Assembly (NCBI GenBank): GCA_020161755.1
Contig: JAIUOS010000002.1
Location: 62,001 to 126,000, forward strand
Direction: 5' to 3'
From: Actinomycetota bacterium
GTDB taxonomy: Bacteria; Actinomycetota; Actinomycetes; Propionibacteriales; Propionibacteriaceae
DNA length: 64,000 nt
Of the stretch, positions 1-9,170 are shown in pieces. Every line of letters begins with the position of its first letter. The first letter of the stretch is position 1. The translations under genes were made by a program, and so were the position numbers. The notes beneath the pieces were generated by a model. It was not told the origin of the DNA, did not search any database, and saw only the letters and a program-made list of their open reading frames with translations.

Positions 1-1
1 C

Positions 2-502
2 ATCCTCGAGAACAGCTCGGCGGTGATGACCGAGCGCGGGGTCACCGAGATCGTCGCGGCCGACGTCTGGTTCGTGATCACCGGTGCGCTGGTCGGAGTC
101 GGGCTGGGACTGGTGACCTGGAAGTGGTTCCGTCCCCTGGGCTGGCTGACCGCGCTGCTCGCGGTGGGCGCCGGGCTGCTGGCGGGCCTGGTGTGCTGGC
201 AGGTCGGGCAGGTGCTCGGCCCCGGACCCGAGAACGAGCGCATCGCCGCTGCCCTGCCGGGTGCGGTGGTCCCGGCCGCGCTGCAACTGCGGTCGCTGTC
301 GGCGCTGGCGGTGTGGGGCTTCGCTGCGGTCACCCCGGTGCTGTTGGTGTCCTCCCTCGGCCCGGACGAGGAGGACGTGACGTCCCGACGGCGCCGTCGC
401 TCGACCCTGGCCGAGGAGAAGCAGCAGCAGGCCGGCGCGGAGGTCGGCACCGTCGATGAGCGCGGTGTGCTCACCGAGACCGAGTCGCCCGCCTCCCCAT
501 GA
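2..502 (+). CDS. DUF2567-like integral membrane protein, 5' end cut by the window
   Basis: The reading frame is open from base 2, so the true start lies upstream; the ATG codons at 23 and 26 are internal candidates only. The visible product has about four hydrophobic segments: one near residues 15-32, two in the 38-65 region, and one near 93-108. It ends in a charged Arg/Glu/Gln-rich cytoplasmic tail. The 'WFVITGALVGVGLGL' segment and overall shape resemble the actinobacterial DUF2567 family, whose function is unknown. Its last four bases (ATGA) overlap the CHAD gene start, so the two are probably co-translated. The family name is from memory and moderately sure; membrane location is well supported. 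Confidence 0.7.
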   Translation: MLENSSAVMTERGVTEIVAADVWFVITGALVGVGLGLVTWKWFRPLGWLTALLAVGAGLLAGLVCWQVGQVLGPGPENERIAAALPGAVVPAALQLRSLSALAVWGFAAVTPVLLVSSLGPDEEDVTSRRRRRSTLAEEKQQQAGAEVGTVDERGVLTETESPASP

Positions 503-1341
503 CCGACCGCAGCGCCGGCGACGTCGTGGGCGCCTACCTGCGCGCGCAGGTGGCCGAGTTCGAGGAGTGGGAGGCGTCCGAGCACGGGCTGGCCGCGGGC
601 CTCACCCACGACGGCCGGGTCGCCCTGCGACGGCTGCGGAGCGTCCTGGCGACCTACGGGTCGTTGTTCGACGCCGAACCGGTGCGCAGGATCCGCAAGG
701 AGCTGCGCTGGTTCGGGCTCGAGCTCAGCCCACTCCGGGACGCGGAAGTGGCCGGCGCCCGGATGCGCGACGGCTTCACCTCCGACGACGCCTACGCCGC
801 CGGGCTGGTGCTCGAGGGCTACGAGAACCTCGTGCAGCAGGCCCGGGTCCAGGACGTCCTGAACGGGGTCGACGGCGACCGGCTGGCCGAACTGGATGCC
901 GCTCTCGCCGCGTTCGCCGCGGACCCCCCGCTGACCAGGGCCGCCGGTGCGCCGGCCGTGGACGTGCTGCCCGCCCTCTGGGAGGCGACACGGGACGTGG
1001 TGCGCGAACGGCTCGCCCGGACCACCGGCTGGGGCGCGCTGGCGGCCTGGCACGAGGTGCGAAAGGCCGCCAAGGCTGCCCGGTACGGCGCGGAGGTGCT
1101 GGTTCCGGTGCTGCCGGCGATGGAGGCCCGCCGGGCGGAGTGGGAGCGGGTGACCGAGGCGCTCGGCGCGGTCATGGACGCCGTGATCACCCACCGGGAG
1201 GTCACCGAGCTCGCACTCGGCGCGGCCGTCGACGGGCACCCGGGGGCGCTGCCCGCCCGGCTGTGGCTGCGCGAGGAGGAGCGTCTCACCGCCGCCCTTG
1301 CCCGCGGCCGCAAGGCGCTGACGGACGCGCTGGCCGACTGA
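499..1341 (+). CDS. CHAD domain protein
   Basis: The 280-residue product fits a single CHAD domain, a helical fold that binds polyphosphate and often accompanies CYTH or polyphosphate granule proteins. The first helix repeat carries the basic signature THDGRVALRRLRS with His37, Arg40, Arg44, Arg45 and Arg47. The second repeat has the matching WHEVRKAAKAARY near residue 180. No CYTH domain is fused and none is adjacent. The start ATG overlaps the previous stop by four bases. A role in polyphosphate binding is inferred from the family; nothing else nearby concerns phosphate. Confidence 0.85.
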   Translation: MTDRSAGDVVGAYLRAQVAEFEEWEASEHGLAAGLTHDGRVALRRLRSVLATYGSLFDAEPVRRIRKELRWFGLELSPLRDAEVAGARMRDGFTSDDAYAAGLVLEGYENLVQQARVQDVLNGVDGDRLAELDAALAAFAADPPLTRAAGAPAVDVLPALWEATRDVVRERLARTTGWGALAAWHEVRKAAKAARYGAEVLVPVLPAMEARRAEWERVTEALGAVMDAVITHREVTELALGAAVDGHPGALPARLWLREEERLTAALARGRKALTDALAD

Positions 1342-1360
1342 CCGACGTCGCCGGCGCGAG

Positions 1361-1369
1361 TTATCCACA
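1361..1369 (+). promoter_or_regulatory. Isolated perfect DnaA-box-like nonamer
   Basis: TTATCCACA lies in the 124-bp gap between the CHAD and lipoprotein genes. It matches the strong DnaA box exactly. It stands alone, with no cluster or AT-rich element, so it is not an origin; it could be a DnaA-regulated site or chance. A short GC hairpin (1389-1402) follows it. Confidence 0.25.
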
Positions 1370-1465
1370 GATTGCGTATGGACCCCTTCCCGCGAGCGCG
1401 GGCGGCGGTCTAGACCGGAAGCACCTCCGGGTGACGGGCACCCGGGGGAGCCGAAGGAGCCATCC

Positions 1466-2887
1466 GTGAGCACCCACCCCCTGGTCCTGGTCGTCGTGCT
1501 CGTGCTGGGCCTGCTCGCCGCCTGCACGCCGGCGCCGCCGACACCGCCGGAGCCGGCGCCACCGTCCGCACCGCGCACTGTCGAACGCCTGTGGAACCGG
1601 AAGGTCGACCTGGTCGGCTGGCCCGCGGTGGGGGACGAGGCGGTCGCCTCGTTCTCCCGCGACAGCGACGGGCTCGCTGTCGCCGGGTGGGACCTCGACA
1701 CCGGCCGTCGGCTGTGGCGCCACCGGGCCGTGCCCGGCAACGGGACGGCCGGCGTGGACATCGACCTCGACCTGGTCGAGGCCGGTGGCAAGGAGTGGGT
1801 GGCCTGGTTCGGCGACGCCCGACAGGGCTGGCAGCGACTGATCGTCGCCCCGATCGGCACCGGACGTCGGCGCGCGCTGAAGGAGGACGTCTTCTGGGCC
1901 ACCTCGGGTGTGGTGGCCTGCCCGGACCGGAAGGCCTTCTGCTTCACCGGCTACCGCGAGTGGGACGACGAGGACGTTGCGCTGCGCGTCGACCCCGTGA
2001 CCGGACGGGTCGAGCGCGACGCCCCGGCCGCCCAGCTGGCCGGCGTCCGGTTCCTCGGCGACTACGTGTTCACCACCGACGTCCGGCCCCCGAAGGGGGT
2101 CGAGCAACTGGGCCTCGCCGAGGACGGCGTGGTGCGCTGGCGGCGTCGCTACACCGAGGTCTTCGGAAAGCGCAGCACCTCGGACGCGGGCTGGTGGTGG
2201 GAGGACGATGCCGACCGCCAGGTGGTCATCGGGACCGGCTGGCCGATGCCCCACTGGGACACCTTCGACAAGACGGGGAAGCTCCGCATTCCGACGCGCC
2301 GGGTGCGCACGGTCGGGCTCGATCGGGCGACCGGCCGGACGCTCTGGTCGCTCGACGGGGTGGAGCTGTGCGGTTTCGCCGATCTCGACCAGTGGCAGTC
2401 CGACCAGCCCGTGCCGCTGTGCCGGATCCAGGCCGGGTCCACGCTGGTCAGGAAGACCGGCAAGCGGGTCACCCACACCTCGTCCGGGCACGACGTCGAC
2501 GTGATCGGGGTCGATCCGTCCTCGGGGGCGCAGCTGTGGTCGGTGCCGATCGGCGGCGCGGAGTACGACGGCAACAGCACGATTCGGTTCACCCCGACGA
2601 CCTCGGTCGTTGCGCTCCGCGACGGCGCCGCCATCCGGATCGACCCCGCCACCGGGACGGTGGTCGCCGTGGGAGCTGAGGAGGTGCTCAGTTGCTCGGT
2701 GGATCGCAAGAGCCTCCCCTACGACGGGGCCCGCTGGTCGACCGGCGCGGCGGTGCTGCCGTGCGACCGCACACGCCGGCCCGTCCCGGCCTGGTCGGCG
2801 GACGCGGTGGAGGTCGCCGGCCAGGAGGTGGGTGACGGACGCTGGGTGCTCGCCACGCGGGAGGGACTGCTGGTCGTGCGGGTGTGA
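1466..2887 (+). CDS. Secreted lipoprotein with PQQ-like beta-propeller repeats
   Basis: The 473-residue product begins with a hydrophobic stretch ending in the lipobox LLAAC, with Cys20 as the lipidation site, followed by a Pro-rich linker. The rest shows repeated blade motifs of the PQQ/quinoprotein type, such as DLDTGRRLW, LDRATGRTLW and VDPSSGAQLW, so it should fold as a beta-propeller outside the membrane. GTG 1466 is chosen because GAAGGAG lies a few bases upstream. The propeller could bind protein or ligand; without the full cofactor-site residues I do not claim a dehydrogenase. It is monocistronic and convergent with the ybaK gene. Confidence 0.85.
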   Translation: MSTHPLVLVVVLVLGLLAACTPAPPTPPEPAPPSAPRTVERLWNRKVDLVGWPAVGDEAVASFSRDSDGLAVAGWDLDTGRRLWRHRAVPGNGTAGVDIDLDLVEAGGKEWVAWFGDARQGWQRLIVAPIGTGRRRALKEDVFWATSGVVACPDRKAFCFTGYREWDDEDVALRVDPVTGRVERDAPAAQLAGVRFLGDYVFTTDVRPPKGVEQLGLAEDGVVRWRRRYTEVFGKRSTSDAGWWWEDDADRQVVIGTGWPMPHWDTFDKTGKLRIPTRRVRTVGLDRATGRTLWSLDGVELCGFADLDQWQSDQPVPLCRIQAGSTLVRKTGKRVTHTSSGHDVDVIGVDPSSGAQLWSVPIGGAEYDGNSTIRFTPTTSVVALRDGAAIRIDPATGTVVAVGAEEVLSCSVDRKSLPYDGARWSTGAAVLPCDRTRRPVPAWSADAVEVAGQEVGDGRWVLATREGLLVVRV

Positions 2888-2911
2888 CGGTCCTGCGGGA
2901 CCGCCTGGGTG

Positions 2912-3394
2912 TCAGCGGGCGATGTCGGCGAAGGTGGCCCCGGAGACGCGGGCGAGGTCGTCGGCGGCCAGTTCCACCTGGAGCCCGCGCTTGCCGGCGG
3001 AGACGAAGACGGTGTCCCACAGCTGTGCGGTCTCGTCGATCACGGTCGGCAGGGGAGTGCGCTGGCCCAGTGGCGACACCCCGCCCAGCACGTAGCCGGT
3101 GCTGCGGGCGACCAGCGCCTTGTCGGCCATCGCGGCCTTCTTGGCGCCGAGGGCCGCCGCGAAGTGCTTGAGGCTCAACTGGCCGGCGACCGGGACCACG
3201 CCGACGGCCAGCTCCGGCCGGACCGCGCCGATGTCGACGACGAGCGTCTTGAAGATGCGCAGCGGGTCGACGCCGAGTGCTGCCGCGGCCTCGTCGCCGT
3301 AGCCGGTGGCGTCCGGGTCGTGGTCGTAGGGGTGCAGGACGAACGCCACGCCCGCGCGGGTGAGCGCGTCGGTGGCCGGGGTGCCGCCGGCCAT
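2912..3394 (-). CDS. ybaK: YbaK/EbsC-type Cys-tRNA(Pro) deacylase
   Basis: The 160-residue product matches the YbaK/EbsC branch of the ProX editing superfamily, which hydrolyses Cys wrongly attached to tRNA(Pro). Family marks are the LRIFKTLVVDI segment with the substrate-site Lys near residue 49, the GQLSLKHFAAALGAKKA helix, and the GGVSPLGQRTPLPTVID loop. The ATG at 3394 overlaps the stop of the upstream DUF554 gene by one base (TGATG), giving a two-gene minus-strand operon. Length is normal for the family. Activity on Cys-tRNA(Pro) is assigned from the family. Confidence 0.93.
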   Translation of the reverse strand: MAGGTPATDALTRAGVAFVLHPYDHDPDATGYGDEAAAALGVDPLRIFKTLVVDIGAVRPELAVGVVPVAGQLSLKHFAAALGAKKAAMADKALVARSTGYVLGGVSPLGQRTPLPTVIDETAQLWDTVFVSAGKRGLQVELAADDLARVSGATFADIAR

Positions 3395-4131
3395 CAGCGG
3401 AACAGTCCGACGCCGGCCACCAGCAGCGGTGCGACCACCAGCGCCGGCAGGAGGTCGCCCACCGGGATCTGCTTGATGGCGGCCAGACGGATGCCCAGGC
3501 CGAGCAGGATCACGCCGCCGGCCGCACCGAGGGCGTCCAGGTGGCCGGCGGGCAGGAAGTTGCCCAGGGCGAAGCCGAGCAGGGTGAGCAGCCCCTGGTA
3601 GAGCGCCAGAGGGATCACCGAGGCCATCACGCCGATGCCGAAGGAGGAGGCGAAGGCGATCGCGGCGAAGCCGTCCATCACCGCCTTGATCAGCAGCTGT
3701 TCCGAGCCGTGGCCCAGCCCGTCCGACAGCGACCCCAGGATCGAGAGCGGGCCGACGCAGAACACCAGGGTCGAGGTGACCGCGCCCTCGACGAACCGGC
3801 TGCCCTCGGTGCGGGAGGCGAAGCGGTCGTGCAGCAGCTGGGCGCCGCCGTCGAGGCGCTGCTCGAGCTGGAGCAGCGAGCCGATGATGCCGCCGATCAG
3901 CAGAGCCCCGAGCACCACCAGCAGTCGGGCGTCGGCGCCGACCTCGGCGCTGAGCGCCTCGGAGAGGCCGGACGCGATCGCGCGCCCGCCGATGACCAGC
4001 GTGAACAGGCCGAGAATCGTGGTGACCAGCGTGCGGGTGCGCTCGGGCAGCCGGTGGCCGACCAGGACGCCGAGGCCGCTGCCGACGAGGACAGTGATCA
4101 CGTTGACGACGGTGCCGAGGCCGATGAACAT
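3394..4131 (-). CDS. DUF554 family membrane protein (YdfK-like)
   Basis: This 245-residue protein has about seven hydrophobic segments and the DUF554 pattern: an N-terminal '[16 protein letters not shown]', a [16 protein letters not shown] signature mid-protein, and a final pair of helices. The function of this family is unknown; transport has been suggested but not shown. It is the first gene of a pair with ybaK. ATG 4131 has no clear ribosome site, and TTGACT stands 7 nt upstream. That is a poor fit to the TANNNT leaderless pattern, so how it is expressed is unclear. Confidence 0.88.
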   Translation of the reverse strand: MFIGLGTVVNVITVLVGSGLGVLVGHRLPERTRTLVTTILGLFTLVIGGRAIASGLSEALSAEVGADARLLVVLGALLIGGIIGSLLQLEQRLDGGAQLLHDRFASRTEGSRFVEGAVTSTLVFCVGPLSILGSLSDGLGHGSEQLLIKAVMDGFAAIAFASSFGIGVMASVIPLALYQGLLTLLGFALGNFLPAGHLDALGAAGGVILLGLGIRLAAIKQIPVGDLLPALVVAPLLVAGVGLFR

Positions 4132-4209
4132 GGCGCCAAGTCAACCATTCAGGCGGACGCCCGAGTGCCCACGGCCGGCAACCCGGACCCGGTGTCGGAC
4201 GGGGCGCCC

Positions 4210-4215
4210 TAGAAT
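4210..4215 (+). promoter_or_regulatory. Leaderless -10 element of hisD
   Basis: TAGAAT is followed by exactly 7 nt and then the GTG start at 4223, with no ribosome-binding site. This places the transcription start at the GTG. Confidence 0.6.
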
Positions 4216-4222
4216 CCGCGTT

Positions 4223-5533
4223 GTGCTGAGAACCATCGACCTGCGCGGCACGGCCCCCGACGACTACCGCGGCGTGCTGCCGCGCGCCGAGTTGGACGTG
4301 GACGCCGCCGTGGAACGGGTGCGTCCGATCGTGGCGGCGGTGGCCGAGCGCGGTGCGGCCGCACTGGCCGAGTTCTCGGCGGCGTTCGACCACGTGGTGC
4401 CGGAGAGCTTCCGGGTTCCGGCCGAGGCCATCGCGCAGGCGGCCGCGGGTGTCTCTGACGACGTCCGGGCGGCGTTCACCGAGGCGATCACCCGCCGGCG
4501 CGCGGTGGCGGAGGCCGAGGCAGCGGGCGTGCCGGTGCGGGTCGAGTTGGCCCCGGGCGCGATCGTCGAGCAGCGGCTCGTCCCGGTCGGACGGGTCGGG
4601 CTGTACGTGCCCGGCGGGCTCGCGCCACTGGCGTCCAGCGTCCTGATGAACGTGGTGCCCGCACAGGTCGCGGGAGTGCCGTCGATCGCGGTCGCCAGCC
4701 CGCCGCAGGCCGGCTTCGGCGGCCTGCCGCACCCGAACATCCTCGTGGTCTGCGGGCTGCTGGGGGTCGAAGAGGTCTACGCGGTGGGCGGCGCCCAGGC
4801 GATCGCGATGTTCGCGCTCGGCGTGCCCGGGCTGTGCGAACGCGTCGACATGGTCACCGGGCCGGGCAACATCTACGTGGTCGCCGCCAAGCGGCTGCTG
4901 CGGGGACGGGTCGGCATCGACTCCGAAGCCGGCCCCACCGAGATCGCGATCCTGGCCGACGACACGGCCGACCCGGGGTTCGTGGCGGCCGACCTGATCT
5001 CCCAGGCCGAGCACGACCCGTCCGCCGCCTCGGTGCTGATCACCGACTCGGTGGCGCTCGCGGACGCGGTGGTGGCCGCGCTGGAACCGCAGGTGGCGGT
5101 CACCAAGCACGCCGACCGGATCCGGACGGCGCTGGGCGGGCCGCAGTCGGCCGTCGTCCTGGTGGACGACCTCGAGCAGGGCATCGCGGTGGCGGACGCC
5201 TACGCGGCCGAGCACCTGGAGATCCACACCGCCGACGCGGCCGGTGTGGCCGCACGCATCCGCAACGCGGGGGCGATCTTCGTCGGCTCGTTCTCGCCGG
5301 TCTCCCTCGGCGACTACAGCGCGGGCTCCACGCACGTCCTGCCCACGGCCGGCTGTGCGTGCCACTCCTCGGGGCTGAACGTGCACAGCTTCCGCCGGCA
5401 GGTCCACGTGATCGACTACTCCGAGGCCGCGCTGATGGACGTGGCCGGGGTGGTGGAGACCTTCGCCGCCGCGGAGGACCTGCCCGCCCACGGTGCGGCC
5501 GTGACGATCCGGCGTCCGGGGGCGCGCGGATGA
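4223..5533 (+). CDS. hisD: Histidinol dehydrogenase
   Basis: This 436-residue enzyme catalyses the last two steps of histidine synthesis, oxidising L-histidinol to L-histidine with NAD+ and zinc. Recognisable blocks are [10 protein letters not shown], the [12 protein letters not shown] stretch, [21 protein letters not shown] and the C-terminal [15 protein letters not shown]. The frame stays open far upstream, but GTG 4223 gives the family-standard N-terminus and sits 7 nt after a TAGAAT hexamer, which marks a leaderless message. It heads the his cluster and its stop overlaps hisC (ATGA). No attenuator or leader peptide is possible if the message is leaderless. Confidence 0.97.
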   Translation: MLRTIDLRGTAPDDYRGVLPRAELDVDAAVERVRPIVAAVAERGAAALAEFSAAFDHVVPESFRVPAEAIAQAAAGVSDDVRAAFTEAITRRRAVAEAEAAGVPVRVELAPGAIVEQRLVPVGRVGLYVPGGLAPLASSVLMNVVPAQVAGVPSIAVASPPQAGFGGLPHPNILVVCGLLGVEEVYAVGGAQAIAMFALGVPGLCERVDMVTGPGNIYVVAAKRLLRGRVGIDSEAGPTEIAILADDTADPGFVAADLISQAEHDPSAASVLITDSVALADAVVAALEPQVAVTKHADRIRTALGGPQSAVVLVDDLEQGIAVADAYAAEHLEIHTADAAGVAARIRNAGAIFVGSFSPVSLGDYSAGSTHVLPTAGCACHSSGLNVHSFRRQVHVIDYSEAALMDVAGVVETFAAAEDLPAHGAAVTIRRPGARG

Positions 5534-6618
5534 GGCCCGACGTGACCCTGGCCGAGCTGCCGCTGCGTCCCGAGCTGGTGGGGGAGGAGCCGTACGGCGC
5601 CCCCCAGCTGGAGGTGCCGGTGCGGCTGAACGTGAACGAGAACCCGTACCCGCCCGGCGCGGACGTGCGCGAGGAGATGGCCGAGGCGGTGTCGGCGCAT
5701 GCGCTGAACCGCTACCCCGACCGCGAGGCGCTGGCGCTGCGGACGGCGCTGGCCGGGTACCTGGGCCACGGACTGGACGCGTCCCGGATCTGGGCGGCGA
5801 ACGGCTCCAACGAGGTGATGACGCACCTGCTGCAGGCCTTCGGCGGGCCCGGACGGACCGTGCTCAGCTTCACCCCGACGTACTCGATGTACCCCGAATA
5901 CGCGCGCAACACCCACACCGCCTACGTCACCGAGCCGCGGGCGGCTGACTTCACCCTCGACGCCGCCACCGTGCTGGCGGCGATCGCCGAGCACACGCCG
6001 GACGTGGTGGTGATCACCACTCCGAACAACCCGACGGGCACCACCACGCCGCTCGCCGTGATCGAGGAGGTGCTGGCCGGCACCGAGGCGATCGTGGTCG
6101 TGGACGAGGCGTACCAGGAGTTCGCGAAGCACCCGGAGCGGACCGCGCTGACGCTGCTCGACCGGTTCGGCAACCTGGTCGTCTCGCGCACGATGAGCAA
6201 GGCGTTCGCGCTGGCCGGCGGCCGTGTCGGGTACCTGGCGGCGGCGCCCGCGATCGTGGACGCGTGCCGCATTGTCCGGCTGCCGTACCACCTGTCCGCA
6301 CAGACTCAGGCGGTGGCCGAGGTGGCCCTACGGCACGCGGGCGAACTGCTCGCCCAGGTGGACGAACTGCGCGCGACGCGCGACGAGATGCTCGTCCGGC
6401 TGCCTCAACTCGGGGTCGAGGTCATCGACTCGGATGCCAACTTCTGCCTGTTCGGCCCGTTCGGCGACCGTCATGATGTCTGGCAGCGGCTACTCGACCG
6501 CGGCGTTCTCGTGCGGGAAACCGGCCCGGCCGGCTGGCTGCGGGTGAGCGCCGGGACGCCGGCCGAGACCGAGCGGTTCTACACCGCCCTGGCCGAAGTG
6601 ATGGAGGAGAACCGATGA
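5530..6618 (+). CDS. hisC: Histidinol-phosphate aminotransferase
   Basis: This 362-residue class I/II PLP aminotransferase converts imidazole-acetol phosphate and glutamate to histidinol phosphate. Visible marks include the substrate-site N-terminus [12 protein letters not shown], the [13 protein letters not shown] motif, TPNNPTG, the cofactor-contacting VVDEAYQEF, and the [17 protein letters not shown] block that holds the PLP lysine. Start and stop overlap hisD and hisB by four bases each. Similar enzymes act on aromatic amino acids, but the operon context supports HisC. Confidence 0.97.
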   Translation: MRPDVTLAELPLRPELVGEEPYGAPQLEVPVRLNVNENPYPPGADVREEMAEAVSAHALNRYPDREALALRTALAGYLGHGLDASRIWAANGSNEVMTHLLQAFGGPGRTVLSFTPTYSMYPEYARNTHTAYVTEPRAADFTLDAATVLAAIAEHTPDVVVITTPNNPTGTTTPLAVIEEVLAGTEAIVVVDEAYQEFAKHPERTALTLLDRFGNLVVSRTMSKAFALAGGRVGYLAAAPAIVDACRIVRLPYHLSAQTQAVAEVALRHAGELLAQVDELRATRDEMLVRLPQLGVEVIDSDANFCLFGPFGDRHDVWQRLLDRGVLVRETGPAGWLRVSAGTPAETERFYTALAEVMEENR

Positions 6619-7229
6619 GTCCGCGTACGGCTGTCCGCGAGCGGAGCACGAGCGAGTCGCAGGTCCGGGTGGCGCTGAACCTGGACGGCACCGGTGCGTC
6701 CACGATCGGCACCGGGGTCGGTTTCTACGACCACATGCTCACCGCGCTGGCCCGGCACTCGCTGATCGACCTCGAGGTGACCACCACCGGTGACCTCCAC
6801 ATCGACGGCCACCACAGCATCGAGGACACCGCGATCGTGCTGGGCCAGGCGTTCGCCGAGGCGCTGGGCGACAAGGCGGGCATCCGCCGGTTCGGCGACG
6901 CCACCGTGCCGCTGGACGAGGCGCTGGCGTTCTGCGTGGTCGACCTCGCCGGCCGGCCGTACGTGGTGCACAGCGGTGAGCCGGAGGGCCAGCAGTACGC
7001 CCTGATCGGCGGCTCGGGCGTGCCCTACGCCGGATCGATGACCCGCCACGTGGTGGAGTCGTTCGCGCTGCACGCGCAGATCTGCGTCCACCTCACCCTG
7101 CTGGCCGGGCGCGACCCGCACCACATCGTGGAGGCGCAGTTCAAGGCGCTGGCCCGCGCCCTGCGGGACGCGGTCGCGCTCGACCCGCGCATCGAGGGCG
7201 TGGTGCCGTCCACCAAGGGCAGCCTGTGA
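6615..7229 (+). CDS. hisB: Imidazoleglycerol-phosphate dehydratase
   Basis: The 204-residue monofunctional enzyme dehydrates imidazole glycerol phosphate using a di-manganese site. Metal-ligand motifs are present: [28 protein letters not shown], and the duplicate [11 protein letters not shown] and [16 protein letters not shown] blocks. There is no fused histidinol phosphatase domain, as expected outside enterobacteria. ATG 6615 overlaps the hisC stop and the gene ends overlapping hisH. Confidence 0.98.
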   Translation: MSPRTAVRERSTSESQVRVALNLDGTGASTIGTGVGFYDHMLTALARHSLIDLEVTTTGDLHIDGHHSIEDTAIVLGQAFAEALGDKAGIRRFGDATVPLDEALAFCVVDLAGRPYVVHSGEPEGQQYALIGGSGVPYAGSMTRHVVESFALHAQICVHLTLLAGRDPHHIVEAQFKALARALRDAVALDPRIEGVVPSTKGSL

Positions 7230-7873
7230 CGTCTCCTGCCGCACCCCGTGTGGTCGTCCTCGACTACGGGTCGGGCAACGTCCACTCGGCGACGCGCGCG
7301 CTGGCCGCAGCGGGTGCGGAGGTCGAGTTGACCGCCGACCCGGAGGCAGTGCTGGCCGCGGACGGGCTGGTGGTTCCCGGGGTGGGCGCGTTCGCCGCGT
7401 GCATGGACGGGCTCGCCGGGGTCGGTGGTCCGCGCCTGATCCTGAAGCGCCTGGAGGCACGCAAGCCGGTGCTCGCGATCTGCGTGGGGCACCAGGTGCT
7501 GTTCAGCCTCGGCGTGGAGCACGGCGAGCCGACCCCGGGCGTCGGGGTCCTGCCGGGTGTGGTGGAGGAACTGGATGCCGTTCCGCTGCCGCACATGGGC
7601 TGGAACACGGTGTCGCCGCCGGCTGCGTCCGCGATGTTCGCGGGGGTCGAGCGAGAGCGGTTCTACTTCGTCCACTCCTACGGTGTGCACGAGGTGCCCG
7701 ACTGGCCGGCGAGCGCACGGATCACCTGGGCCGAGCACGGCGGCGACCGGTTCATCGCCGCGGTCGAGCAGGGTCCGCTCTGGTCGACCCAGTTCCATCC
7801 CGAGAAGTCAGGGGACGCCGGTGGCCGGCTGCTCCGCAACTGGCTCCAGACCCTGCCCCGAGAGGAATCATGA
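7226..7873 (+). CDS. hisH: Imidazole glycerol phosphate synthase, glutaminase subunit
   Basis: The 215-residue class I glutamine amidotransferase supplies ammonia to HisF. The nucleophile Cys lies in [11 protein letters not shown], somewhat different from the common GICLGMQLL, and the His/Glu pair is in TQFHPEKSG. The N-terminal [12 protein letters not shown] block is typical. GTG 7226 overlaps the hisB stop. Its obligate partner HisF is not in this window; the next gene after hisA is unrelated. Confidence 0.96.
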   Translation: MTSPAAPRVVVLDYGSGNVHSATRALAAAGAEVELTADPEAVLAADGLVVPGVGAFAACMDGLAGVGGPRLILKRLEARKPVLAICVGHQVLFSLGVEHGEPTPGVGVLPGVVEELDAVPLPHMGWNTVSPPAASAMFAGVERERFYFVHSYGVHEVPDWPASARITWAEHGGDRFIAAVEQGPLWSTQFHPEKSGDAGGRLLRNWLQTLPREES

Positions 7874-8595
7874 GCGCGCTCGTGCTGCTGCCCGCCGTCG
7901 ACGTCCAGGGCGGCCAGGCCGTCCAGCTGACCCAGGGGGTGGCCGGCTCGGAGAAGGTGTTCGGCGATCCGCTGGCGGCCGCGCAGCGCTGGCAGGACGC
8001 CGGCGCGGAGTGGCTTCACCTGGTCGACCTGGACGCCGCGTTCGGGCGGGGCAGCAACGCGGAGGTGATCGCGGAGATCACCGCGGCGATGCAGCTCAAC
8101 GTCGAGTTGTCCGGGGGGATCCGGGACGACGCGAGCCTCGAGCGCGCGCTGGCGACGGGTTGTCGCCGGGTGAACATCGGGACGGCCGCGCTGGAGAACC
8201 CGGTGTGGTGCGACCGGATCGTGCGCGAGCACGGTGATCGGGTCGCGATCGGCCTCGACGTGCGCGACACCCGGCTGGCCGCGCGCGGCTGGACCCGCGA
8301 GGGTGGCGAGCTGTGGGAGACCCTCGACCGGCTCAACGCGGCCGGCTGCACCCGCTACGTGGTCACTGACGTCGCGAGCGACGGGATGCTCACCGGCCCG
8401 AACGTGCAGCTGCTGACCGACGTGTGCGCCCGTACCGACGCCGCGGTGGTCGCCAGCGGCGGGATTTCGACCCTGGACGACCTGCGCACGCTGCGTGAGC
8501 TGGTGCCCCTCGGCGTCGAGGGTGCGATCGTCGGTACGGCTCTCTACGTCGGCAACTTCACCCTCGAGGACGCCCTGGTCGTCTGCCGCGGCTGA
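7870..8595 (+). CDS. hisA: Phosphoribosyl isomerase (HisA; probably bifunctional PriA/HisA-TrpF)
   Basis: This 241-residue TIM barrel isomerises ProFAR to PRFAR. Asp in [15 protein letters not shown] and the second catalytic Asp in [14 protein letters not shown] are present, along with phosphate loops LSGGIRDD and ASGGIST. In most actinobacteria the same enzyme also performs the TrpF step of tryptophan synthesis; I infer but cannot prove that here. The start overlaps the hisH stop. The his cluster stops at this gene. Confidence 0.95.
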   Translation: MSALVLLPAVDVQGGQAVQLTQGVAGSEKVFGDPLAAAQRWQDAGAEWLHLVDLDAAFGRGSNAEVIAEITAAMQLNVELSGGIRDDASLERALATGCRRVNIGTAALENPVWCDRIVREHGDRVAIGLDVRDTRLAARGWTREGGELWETLDRLNAAGCTRYVVTDVASDGMLTGPNVQLLTDVCARTDAAVVASGGISTLDDLRTLRELVPLGVEGAIVGTALYVGNFTLEDALVVCRG

Positions 8596-8662
8596 GGCGG
8601 ACAACTGGCAGGCTCGGCTCGACCGACCCACTTCGGGTGTGAGACGGACTGTCAGAGGGCCG

Positions 8663-8677
8663 TCCGACACTGTCGGA
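8663..8677 (+). promoter_or_regulatory. Perfect dyad abutting the EVE gene start codon
   Basis: TCCGACA-C-TGTCGGA is a 7-bp inverted repeat with a one-base centre, ending on the base before the ATG at 8678. It could be an operator or an RNA hairpin that hides the start. No protein is known to me for this sequence. Confidence 0.35.
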
Positions 8678-9163
8678 ATGACGAACATCGAGAAGGCGCC
8701 ACGAGAGCGCCGCGACTGGATCAACACGGTCAGCCTGAACCACGTCCAGCGTGGCGTGGTCGGGAGCTTCACCCAGGCAGATCACGGCAGCAGCACACGA
8801 CTGGCCCGGCTCCAGGCCGGCGACCGGATCGTCTTCTACTCACCCCGCACCGACTACCCGGACGGCGAGCCGCTCCAGCAGTTCACGGCCATCGGCGTGG
8901 TCACCGGCGCAGAGGTGTACCAGGTGCAGCTGATGCCCGACTTCCGGCCGTGGCGGCGCGAGGTCGCCTTCGCCGCCTGCCTGCCGGCGCCGATCAAGCC
9001 GCTGTTGAGCGAGTTGTCGTTCATCCCCGACCTGCGCAACTGGGGCTTCACGTTCCGCCGGGGGTTGTTCGCGATCCCGGCGGACGACTTCGACCGCATC
9101 GCCGGTGCGATGGGCGCGCTCAGTCTGCTCAGGGTGGACGCGGTCGCAGCCGCCTCCGCTTGA
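8678..9163 (+). CDS. EVE domain protein (UPF0310)
   Basis: The 161-residue product is a stand-alone EVE domain, a PUA-like fold that binds modified bases in DNA or RNA. The family signature RDWINTVSLNHVQRGV and the FTQADHG, RIVFYSPRT and NWGFTFRRG blocks are clear. The ATG at 8678 is chosen because the encoded N-terminus matches the family; the frame is open further upstream over the end of hisA. An inverted repeat touches the start codon. Stand-alone EVE proteins can read modified DNA in restriction settings, but no such partner is nearby. Confidence 0.93.
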   Translation: MTNIEKAPRERRDWINTVSLNHVQRGVVGSFTQADHGSSTRLARLQAGDRIVFYSPRTDYPDGEPLQQFTAIGVVTGAEVYQVQLMPDFRPWRREVAFAACLPAPIKPLLSELSFIPDLRNWGFTFRRGLFAIPADDFDRIAGAMGALSLLRVDAVAAASA

Positions 9164-9170
9164 CCATCGG

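Noticed and set aside
1361-1369. DnaA box as a sign of an origin
   Set aside because: A single box with no cluster, no AT-rich stretch and no dnaA or dnaN nearby.
456-1469. Plus-strand frame overlapping the CHAD gene
   Set aside because: Arg/Gly/Pro-rich shadow frame with no family likeness; CHAD fits the other frame.
2912-5491. Very long minus-strand frame covering hisD, DUF554 and ybaK
   Set aside because: Only its last 160 codons are a gene (ybaK). The rest is an open frame opposite hisD and, in another frame, DUF554, caused by extreme GC at third positions.
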